Both the position numbers and the translations under genes were made by a program. From Haplosporangium gracile (lineage: Eukaryota > Mortierellomycota > Mortierellomycetes > Mortierellales > Mortierellaceae): 19,023 nucleotides of DNA. Shown one piece after another: positions 9,527 to 17,228 of the stretch. Every line of letters begins with the position of its first letter. Positions within the stretch are counted from its first letter, which is position 1. The notes beneath the pieces were generated by a model. The model did not search any database. It was given only the letters and a program-made list of their open reading frames with translations, and was not told where the DNA came from. The stretch spans positions 293 to 19,315 of the forward strand of contig JAAAUF010000802.1 of NCBI GenBank assembly GCA_015499985.1. The letters run 5' to 3'.

Positions 9527-10992
9527 TTAAAGTCTGGCTTTGATCTCGTTAGGGCCATGGATATAGGACTTGACGCTCATGCCCTTCTTGTTCCTGGTAA
9601 TATGGACACGGTGACGATGGCCCTTCTTGATATCAACAGAGTGCTCCTCGTCGCCGGGTAGGACACCGATGAGATGGATTCCGTTATCGTCCTGCGAGAC
9701 CATCTGGAATTCTGGCATGATGGTCATAATCTCACGGGTGGCAAAGTGCTGCTGCAAGTCCTCGTGTTTCTTGAAGGGCAACAAGTGAGCAATCGAAACA
9801 AACTGTGGAGGCATGAACGTCTGAATCGACTGCTTGCGATAGGCCTCCAAAGCCTCCTCGGGCGTGAACCAGTCCAAACGAGTCGTCTCCTTCCCATCAG
9901 CAAACACACGCGAATCCGAGAACGAGTCGCGGGACCAGGGCAAGACCGTCAGATAGAACTGGGTATGGAACCGCTTGGGCTCAATGGGCGGGGTGATCCA
10001 GGACGAGAAGTGAGTCAGACGAGCAACAGAGGGCTTGAGGTTGTGGGATGTGCAGAGGTTGTAGAATTCCTTGCCGTCATTGTGGACCCTTTCACGCCAG
10101 ATACGGAGTTCGTCGTTCGAGAGCTCAGTGGGAGGGTCGCAGACCAACACTCCGGACTCTTCAAAAGCCTCGCGGATTGCACAGATGGCATTGTGGAGTG
10201 GGGGATCGTTAGGACCCTTGAACTTGTAGTTCAACAAGGTAGCCCAGCGGGGGTCATGATCGGCCTTGTCAACGTTGCCACCTATACATCCAGTCCAGAG
10301 TAAGAGAGAGGGGGCGAAAGGGTGAGCGCTATATTTTCTAAGCAAAGGTTGTGAGTCTTGCTGAGATTCGCAATTTTGCAAGAAAAAGAGTGGCGGCGAA
10401 CCTGGAAAGACGTGGGCGCTGGCAGAAGTTCCGATACGACTGCGTTGAAGAAAGAGGATCTTGTAGTTGGCTTTGCCGGGTTGAACCTTGGACTTTGAGA
10501 TAGGTGCGGCAATGATAAGAGTGGACGAGTCTCTCAAGGCAGCCTTTTCTTCAGGAGTCATTTTTGCTGGTTTTGGTCGAGTTGCAAGGTAAAGGGAAGA
10601 GGGAGGGGGAGAAGAGTAGAAAGTGAGAAGAGAATGTTAGTTAAAATTCTGCCTTGCTTTTCTATTTCATCTTGGGATTCAAAGGGGCGGATAAACAAGG
10701 AGCTGTATCCGTATGCACCTGTGTGTGTCGACAGGAGGGAAAACTTACCAATTGTTCCGAAGCGTGCGAGCTGTGGACGGCTGATAATGGTAAAAGGAGA
10801 ATGGAGAGCCGAGTTGCGGGTGGTAGTCGTTGCTTGATGTGTTTTGTGGCGATGGTTTGAGTGAATAGGAGAAGAGAAAGAAGAAAGGGAGGCGAGTGTG
10901 GAGAGTGGAGATGAGCGATGAGGGCGAGTGGCGGATGGAGCAAAGGATGCAAAGTGTGCTCGGGTGGTGGAGGTCAGAGCTAGTCTAAGCAT
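9527..10992 (-). CDS. NUDT19-like Nudix hydrolase (acyl-CoA/CoA diphosphatase type) with mitochondrial presequence and ARL terminus
   Basis: Three exons: 10992–10749, 10566–10402 and 10281–9527, giving 387 aa (mammalian NUDT19 is about 375). The Nudix fold starts near DSSTLIIAAPIS. FPGG sits at residues 135–138. The catalytic box continues after a long insertion with REAFEESGVL at 173–182; a split Nudix box is typical of NUDT19, which cleaves CoA and CoA esters. Exon 1 encodes 81 residues with no Asp or Glu and many Arg, Ser and Thr (MLRLALTSTTRAHF...), a classic mitochondrial presequence. It joins in frame (GTI-A-K-MTPEEK) to the next exon, whose own Met at 10561 could start a 304-aa form. 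The protein ends KARL; A-R-L fits a peroxisomal PTS1. Intron 2 (10401–10282) has a weak donor (GTTCGC), but removing it restores FPGG. Substrate is inferred from the family. Confidence 0.87.
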
Positions 10993-11254
10993 CGAAAGTG
11001 TCGATATTCGGTTCGCAAAAAAGATAGAGGGGAGTGGGGAGTATGGAGGGAGTGAGGGGAGAGGAGGGAGGAAGAGACATAAAGAGACAACGGTTGAAGA
11101 GGATGATGTAAAATGAGAGAAAAGGCCAAGGCAATTTTTGTATCCCCCCTTTTTTTTTTTGAGTTTGCTTCCCCGTATTGACTGATCGGCCTCTTCTTTC
11201 CTTCTGCGAGGGGGACAAGGGATGGCCAAGAAGAGATCAACAAAACGAACACTC

Positions 11255-13162
11255 TCACGCACTCACACTCACACGGCGAGGGGACTCGCCAGACGGCAAG
11301 TCAAGCCAGCCTTTAAGCTGAAAGAGGCACCACTCACCCGTTATCTATACAAAACAAGTCCGAACAGACCGTGAGAAGAATTCACAAATATTGTGAGAGA
11401 TGAGTACTTACTCCATCCAATTACATGCAACAGCCATATCGATACACATTGAGTATACTCGATGTAGGCATTCACACTACTGACAGCCCATTGTTCCATT
11501 GTTTGGCTTACCAGACGTTTGGATTTTATCACTTCAATAATTCGTGTCTCTGCGTCCACACCTGTAATCTCATCGGCAGATATCTCTGCGCTCATGTCCA
11601 TATCCACCTCATTTCCAGACGGATATCGAGAATGGCCTTCATTGGACCTGATAGCCCCATTGCCGCCGCCACCAACCATTTCCATTCGAGAAAGAAAGAC
11701 CTGCAGATCAGTCGCGTATTTCCAGCTTGATCCTAAACCAGGCTTCACACTACTCGCCATCAAGATTGACGGCGCCTTCTCTTCAGAAAATGAGAGCTGG
11801 ACAGGCAGTGTTGTCACCTACATCCAAAAGTTGACAACATACAAAGCGTCAATTTCAAGGACTAAATCCTAGCTCTAGGCAATTCTAACAGAAAGATCTC
11901 ATTCACTCACCAGTACTACGAGGTCAAAGTCAGACGCGACTTGCCGGAGCTCTCTCGAGAGATGCATCATGGTCGCATGACCAACACCGTCGCCTATCCG
12001 GAGTAGACTCGTCAACACTGCGCTCAAGGAATCCACCACAAGAAGTCTAGGAGACAGTCGACGATTAATAGAAAGACCAAGACGCTGCGTCGAACGGAAC
12101 AACTCAATGGCATTCAGCACATCGTAGACATCTTGACAGCTGTAAACTTGGATTCTAGAGAGTATGTTCTTCACACGGGCCTGAATAGCACATATGTTAG
12201 TGGGAGTGAATAAGAGGCATCAACACAAACAGAGCAGACTCATGTGGAGACATACTTCTATGGCGAGGTCTTCGTCGCCCGACTCTTGCGGTTCCTGCCA
12301 GTCTTTTCGACTACGGATGTACGCTTTTGCAGCATCAGACGCACGTTGTGTAGAGAACTCGTGGTCCACGGTCTCGACCCAGATGGCCTGTGATGATGCG
12401 TCTTGAACAAGCATAGCGATCGTAGAGTTGAGGCATACCATCGTTTTGCCGATGCCAGAAACGCCACATATTTCACTGACTTCTCCAGAGATCCACCCTT
12501 GCCCTCCCAGAAGCTGGTCGATCCTAGAGGAACGATATTACGTCAAAAGAAGGCAATCAACCAACATGCTTACATTAAATATGCCGAATCAATTATGTCA
12601 GGTTGTCACAGCTGTCCTTACTGGCTCCACCCCGAGGTCAAGTATGTGGGTAAATCTTTGGATGATCTTTCTTGAAGCATCTCGCTTGCCCTCACAGGCT
12701 GAGGGATGTTGCTCAGCATCGATGGCAATATGAGCCGATCGAGTAGACTCTCTGTAGCCTGCAAGCACATAAAAAAATTCCAGGTGAGCTTTTCATCGAA
12801 GTATAAAGAGATGAGTGGAATACCACGCGCGTGGAGAATTGTAAAGCCCTACTTGCCGCTGCAGAACCTTTCATACCATTGTTTGGATACGACCGTTTGT
12901 TTTCGTGGTAATTGCGTTCGGGTCTAGCAGCAAGCTAGCATCTGTGCGCACCCAAGAGGTAGTCAAAAATAAGAATAACAGTCAGCGAAAGATGCCCTTG
13001 TGAATGCCGATTGCAATGAATGCAAAAACAAGAGCAGGTGGTGCTACTTGTGAATGATACACAGTGCGCACCTGTCTTTATCCCTTGGTTGATGATCTCG
13101 GTGAGAGTAGCTCTGTCCCTTGGGGACAGATCTCTGTCGAGGTGGTCCTTGAGCAATGGCAT
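11255..13162 (-). CDS. RAD51D: RAD51 paralog, RAD51D type
   Basis: RAD51D is a recombinase mediator; in animals it works in the BCDX2 complex with XRCC2 to load RAD51 on resected DNA. Seven exons: 13162–13072, 12941–12877, 12758–12622, 12523–12256, 12180–11911, 11817–11512 and 11344–11255. All are GT/AG in phase, giving 408 aa (human 328). The N-terminal region carries LTSGWSQIDQLLGGQGW. Walker A GVSGIGKT is at 118–125 (Lys124) and Walker B RLLVVDSLSAV is centred on Asp237. GDGVGHATMMHLSRELRQVA and PGLGSSWKYATDLQVFL match RAD51D positions. The last exon gives ITGEWCLFQLKGW and a short tail. An extra Gly/Asn- and Asp/Glu-rich insert follows the LSRMEMV segment in exon 6. Assignment as RAD51D over other paralogs rests on overall similarity from memory; the last exon is the least certain. 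Confidence 0.88.
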
Positions 13163-13593
13163 GAGTGAAGAGAGTTGATTGGCTTTTTTTTTTGGTGGCG
13201 ATGAGGAGCAAGTAGAAGAGAGAAGGTAATCTCGCTCCGAAAGTTAATTTTGTGGCGGGGTTTATTTAACCCTCTTTAATTGGCCATGCACATAACGATC
13301 GAGGCAGGCCTTATTTTCACCTTGAGCGCGCTCTGGCAACATTACTCACGATGATCCTTCCTCGCACAAAACCACAAAAAGGCTAGGACAAGCGTAGACA
13401 GAATGGAACACATTCTTTTGCGCTACGTAGTTAATTCATCTATTCTTTGCTCCCAAATCAATCCACCTAGATCCATCTGCTCCCTTTCGCCCTACTTATT
13501 AATGCCTCGTGGTAGTGGTGTAAAAGTCCAACCTGTCCCTGCGCAATAAGGTTGGTGCCTGCTGTGGCCGTTTGTTTTTGACCCTAAGAATAC
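13163..13593. other. Intergenic: RAD51D promoter side
   Basis: No gene is supported. A T10 run is at 13184–13193. GAGCGCGCTC at 13324–13333 is a 10-bp perfect palindrome containing a GCGCGC core. The 3' end of the Gln-rich frame (TGA at 13596–13594) closes the region on the right. Nothing else is recognised. Confidence 0.45.
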
Positions 13594-13791
13594 TCAGTGC
13601 TGATAAGGGTGGTACTGATAGGGTTGACGAGGATGGTGAGCGTGGGGAAGAAGGTTCTGCTGCTGCTGCTGCTGCCGATGAAGATGATGGTGAGCGTCAT
13701 GAGGAGGGCGCTGTTCCTGCCGCTGTTGCTAGTACTGCTGTTGCGACAGCTGCCACTGGTTCTACTGCTGCTGAGATTGTTGAGTATGGTA
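13594..13791 (-). pseudogene. Gln/His-rich tail in frame with the upstream low-complexity ORF but beyond in-frame TAG codons
   Basis: In the same frame as the Thr/Ser/Ala stretch, translation past the TAG at 13794–13792 gives about 65 codons rich in Gln, His, Pro and Tyr. These include runs such as QQRQEQRPPHDAHHHLH and PRQPYQYHPYQH, ending at TGA 13596–13594. Two further in-frame TAGs (13764–13762 and 13731–13729) interrupt it where the context would suit CAG (Gln). Possibilities are recent C-to-T nonsense changes, stop readthrough, or an intron with acceptor TACTAG at 13729. Composition and frame continuity suggest that it was coding. Confidence 0.4.
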
Positions 13792-13920
13792 CTAAGCATA
13801 GGGAAAGGAAGAGATGGAGATGGAGGTGGAGGTGGAGTAGAAGTTGGTGGTGGTGGGAAGGGAGGAGGCGGCGGGGGAGGATGCAGCAGGTTTTGTTGCA
13901 ACCATTGCTGTTGATGTTGC

Positions 13921-13954
<34 letters not shown>

Positions 13955-14454
13955 GCTGGGCTTGTTGAGCTTGCTGCTGATGGTAGTAATCTTGGAGGAA
14001 CAGTGGTTCCTGGAGAAAGAAAGGCCCTATCATGTTCCATAATCCGAAATGTATAAGTGGTATCCAAAGAATAGCAGGGAAAGCCAAAAAAAAGTTCAAG
14101 AAAAAGAGAGCGTCATTTAGTACTTGAGCCTAGAGTCTTGCTGTTGTCACACAAATGACTCCAGTGGCCTCCTTTATCAACTGGGAAGTACCTACAGTCG
14201 GAGGAGCTGTTGTGGGGCTTGTAAAGATGTTTCCAACCTTGGGCGACAGCCTTCGCGACGAGATCCACATGATAGAGATCAAGGTCGGTCGGGATGGATA
14301 TAGTCCCAGTTGCGGATCCAGAGTTGAGAGCAGGGTTGGTCGCAGGGTTGGTGGTGGTTAAGTTGTTGCTGTTGTTGTTGAGGGAGGAGGAGCCTGAGGC
14401 TATCTGTCTCGCGCGCTCTTCGGTCAGCGGGATGTACGAGGGCCTGTTGTGCAT
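13792..14454 (-). CDS. Uncharacterised low-complexity protein, tentative two-exon model
   Basis: The first exon begins at ATG 14454 (MHNRPSYIPLTEERARQIAS...). It contains an Asn/Ser/Thr-rich stretch, then a more structured segment: DLYHVDLVAKAVAQGWKHLY and DKGGHWSHLCDN. Unspliced, this frame ends at TGA 14115–14113 (113 aa). A possible splice is 14124 (A|GTACTA) to 14009, after the strong polypyrimidine acceptor TTTCTTTCTCCAG. It joins in phase to a Thr/Ser/Ala/Pro-rich frame ending at TAG 13794–13792, for 182 aa in total. A donor at AG|GTACTT within the first exon with acceptor CCAAG is an alternative. The Thr/Ser frame is favoured over the overlapping Gln/Pro frame because it uses mainly C-ending codons (TCC, ACC, ATC, AAC, TTC). 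I do not recognise a domain. The splice choice is uncertain. Confidence 0.4.
13919..13956. repeat. (TTG)n / (CAA)n trinucleotide microsatellite
   Basis: Near-perfect TTG repeat on plus. On the minus strand it would encode poly-Thr (ACA), poly-Gln (CAA) or poly-Asn (AAC), depending on frame. It lies inside the low-complexity gene. Nearby (CTG)n tracts at about 13657–13674 belong to the same Gln-rich region. Confidence 0.85.
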
Positions 14455-14999
14455 GGTGAGAAGGAAAGAGTTTTGCTGAAAGGAAGCGAAGGGGAAGGCT
14501 GAAGTAAGAGTGGAAGAAGGAAAGGGGGGGGGAGGGGGGGGAAGAATAGAAAGACATAGAAAGAATCGACGCAAACAGAAAAATGGAGAAAAGTGAGGAG
14601 GGAAACGAACTGATCAAAAGAATGTGGCCATGGGAACAGCAAAGAATCTCAGACTCCCATTGATCTACGACAAAAGCACTCACGCTCCCTTCGCATCCAA
14701 CCTGGCAATTCTGTCTTTGCCATGTTTTCTTTTCTCTACAGCTTGCAACACTTCTCAACGTAACCTTGTGCTCCTTCACAGAACCGATCTGCAAGGCATG
14801 CATCTTTCTTAAAAAAAAAATGAAAAAGAGCCGTGTGTGTAGACACTTGCAACACCACCATAGCCAATATTCGCTAAACAGACGCATAGCGACATTTTAT
14901 TAACTTTCGCAATGGGAAGCAAATAGAAGCAACGAAAAGAGATTTATGTGCGCGAGGGCAGTTACTACGCCTAGTTGGTCCGTGTCTTGTCCTAGGTCG
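14455..14999. other. Intergenic: upstream of the low-complexity gene, 3' flank of the F-box relic
   Basis: No gene is supported. Just upstream of ATG 14454 the transcript strand is CT-rich (about 14460–14600 is purine-rich on plus). It includes G9-A-G8 on plus at 14524–14541. An A-rich run lies at about 14811–14820. The remainder shows no recognisable feature. Confidence 0.45.
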
Positions 15000-16387
15000 A
15001 GATCGGCGACCAGGTCTGATATCCGACCACAGCTTGTCGAATTTGAGGAGATGACGCGCGACTCGAGCCTCGATCGAGAGATCCAACAAGTCTTGCACAT
15101 CTACAGACTCAACCGGTGCCCTTGCTTTCACTTGCCACTGTCTTCAGCATCCCTTGCGCCACAACGCGATTGCCTTGAGGATCTTGTCCTTGGTGTCGAG
15201 ACTCTTGACTCTAATTTGAAGCGCCTTCAAGTTCTCGCAAACCCCACTCCTGCAGCCTCCACCTCATCCATGTTCATTTGGTGAAGATAACGGTCTAATT
15301 CCACCGACAGCGTACATGCCCTTGGTATGAATTGCAGGACCTGTCTGGGCTTTGAAAATGGCTCGACACTGTCGCGACTTCATCCGCCTCCAGATCAAAG
15401 CCAGAGCTTGCAATCATCACCTCAACTTTTTCAAGGTGGGCTGGTGTATCAGGAGCGCCATGATACTCTGGATCAAAACGTGTTCGAATATGAAGTTCAC
15501 TTCAGTGACACTTCGAGCAATGTGTGTGAGAAAGTGAGGAACCAGGCCATTTGGACGCTCTAGACTGTGCCCAGTCAGATGAGGACAATAATAGGTAATC
15601 TCATCCTTGATCCTTGCCGTGGGAATGGCGAGCTCCCGATTGTTCGTCCAAGTGCCCAAGTATGTCAAGGGTGGAAAGTATATCAACAAAGATGGACCTG
15701 CTGAGTCGACTTGAAAGGTGCATTCGATGATCACATTGAGGGCAGTAACTCCTGTGTACTGGATTGATGACCTTGAACGCCCACTGATAGCTGTCTGAGA
15801 GAGCGTCAGATCGGTCAACAAGGAGCTGGTTCGTAAAATTCTGACCAGATTATCGTGGGTCAGGGACATGCGAGATACCTTGAGAGACTTGAAGTGGAAC
15901 GTGGTTCCTTGCGTGGTACCAAAGGAGGGGGCCAGAGCAGGAACAAAGACGTAGTGGGCCACAGAGCTGTGCTTGTCGTCTGGAAAAGAGGCTACAAAAA
16001 ATAGGTGTATTGGAGGCTTTGAAGATTTCTGAATACGATATCGTTGGCCCGCACATGCTGCATGGCTGAACCTGTTGTCTTGACCTTTAGCTCCCTCGGA
16101 TTGTTGACGCCCAAATTACCGACGACGGTAACTTGAAGAAACGATGTGACATCCGTGACAATTCGAATGCGGGTTCTATACTTGGTGACGGCAGCAGATT
16201 CGAGATTAGCAAACCGAGGATGGGCGTTGAAGCCAATCTTGAACCAGATGACGGAAACAAAGTCGCCCGTTCAGGTCTTTGAGACGAGTGCGCAGGAGAG
16301 TGCGTCCTTGACGGTAACGAAATGATTGATCTGGTGTCTGAGCTCGGGAAGCTCGAGCAGGTTCCTTGAGGGAGTGGCGGTTTTCAT
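15000..16387 (-). pseudogene. Decayed F-box/LRR-like paralog of the 17229–18830 gene
   Basis: Reading minus from ATG 16387, the product parallels the intact neighbour from end to end: LPELRHQINHF (intact LPELRYQLSRF-like IPELRYQLSRF), SVIWFKIGFNAHPRFANL, AHYVFVPALAP, AGPSLLIYFPPL, RELAIPTARIKDEITYYCPHL, LLIHQPTL, VLQFIPRAC, MNMDEVE, IRVKSLDTKDKILKA and SIEARVARHLLKFDKL. Breaks seen are a TGA at 16273–16271 where the paralog has Trp (VSKT-stop), and a frameshift at the A-run 15996–16001 that runs into TAG. Tandem TGA TGA follows at about 15419–15414. The section after it is scrambled. A second frameshift lies before NLKALQIRVKSLD, and a TGA falls after ALWRKGC. It lacks the Gly/Ser expansion of the intact copy. 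The C-terminal GYQTWSP is still detectable in a shifted frame. A multi-exon functional gene is unlikely, because the intact paralog has a single exon. Confidence 0.87.
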
Positions 16388-17228
16388 GTTGTTGTGGTGG
16401 TGTATTTGTCGAATACAAGTGTATATGTGAAGGGAAGAGGGAAAGGAAAGAAAGCAAGAGCAAAAAGGCGCAGCGGTCGAGTGCGATCGATTTATCATTA
16501 AGCAGCATGTAAATAAAAAGTCACGGACCGAGTTGAGCGCGACTTTGATATCATGGCTATTCATCATTAGTTCTCTTTAGTCGTTTGTTATGGTGTTAAG
16601 TACTACGGCTATGGACGAGAGAAGCACAATATCTTGGCTCGGTAATAACAATGGAATCACTGACATGGTCGTTTGCAAAAGGTGCGAGTGTTCTTTGTCA
16701 TTTGTTGCTTCTACATTTGGACGAAGCAGCGTATTTTATTTTTTTACAAATAGATTTTGAGCTAACGGAGAATGCTAGATAGACCAAGAGAGATCTTATT
16801 TGTTCAAACTGGAGATTAATGTGGTTTATGGTGTATTGGCCATTAGCCACTGAAAGAGCGAGTGGTGAGAGTGACATGGTGGCAAAGGGGGAAAAAGACA
16901 AAGGCAGGCAGCCGCGAATTATTTTTGGAGTCGATTTGACCGTATACGCGTTTACGTGTTTTCGTGATGTCTTTAAAGTCCAAGAAGAGGTGCAGAGTGA
17001 GTGAGAGACATAGTGAATAAACAAATAAGGAAAAAAATAGATTAAGCACCAAGGAAAGAAAAGCTTATGTGAAATGAAGTATTAGGCGCGAGATTGCATA
17101 ATAGCATGTAAATAATTATTGTCTACAGATAGGACAATAGAAAATGTAGCAGGTATAACAAAAACGTGCGAAACAGATTGTGTGAGGGTATGATGGAGAA
17201 GGAAGAATAAATATTCAGCGGAGGAAGG
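16388..17228. other. Intergenic between the F-box relic and the intact F-box gene
   Basis: About 840 bp with no supported gene. The segment next to the relic (about 16425–16465) is purine-rich on plus, a possible remnant of its CT-rich promoter. The segment next to 17228 is A/T-rich, as expected for the 3' flank of the intact gene. Short open frames on both strands have no family features. Confidence 0.45.

Noticed and set aside
9674..10303. A 209-codon plus-strand open frame opposite the Nudix gene
   Set aside because: It is an antisense shadow. The minus strand carries the REAFEESGV box and a complete spliced product.
11341..11511. Read-through C-terminus of RAD51D (VSQTMEQWAV...) instead of a seventh exon
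   Set aside because: The segment starts with a good donor (CTG|GTAAGCC). Splicing to the TATAG acceptor at 11345 gives ITGEWCLFQLKGW, which fits the end of the RecA-type core better.
13790..14009. Minus-strand Gln/Pro frame (QQQQ..., PPPPPPPF) overlapping the Thr/Ser frame
   Set aside because: Plausible by composition, with synonymous variation in the Pro run. But its codons are mostly T- or A-ending, and it loses register with the downstream Gln/His tail, whereas the Thr/Ser frame uses C-ending codons and continues into it. Not fully excluded.
13572..14042. Plus-strand Ala/Glu-rich frame leading into Arg-Trp repeats
   Set aside because: It is the complement of the Gln/Thr repeats. The run of alternating Trp and Arg and then poly-Leu is typical of a noncoding reading of a trinucleotide repeat, and the minus strand has better codon use.
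16698..17024. 108-codon minus-strand open frame between the two F-box copies
   Set aside because: No recognisable domain or splice partner, and A/T-rich intergenic composition.
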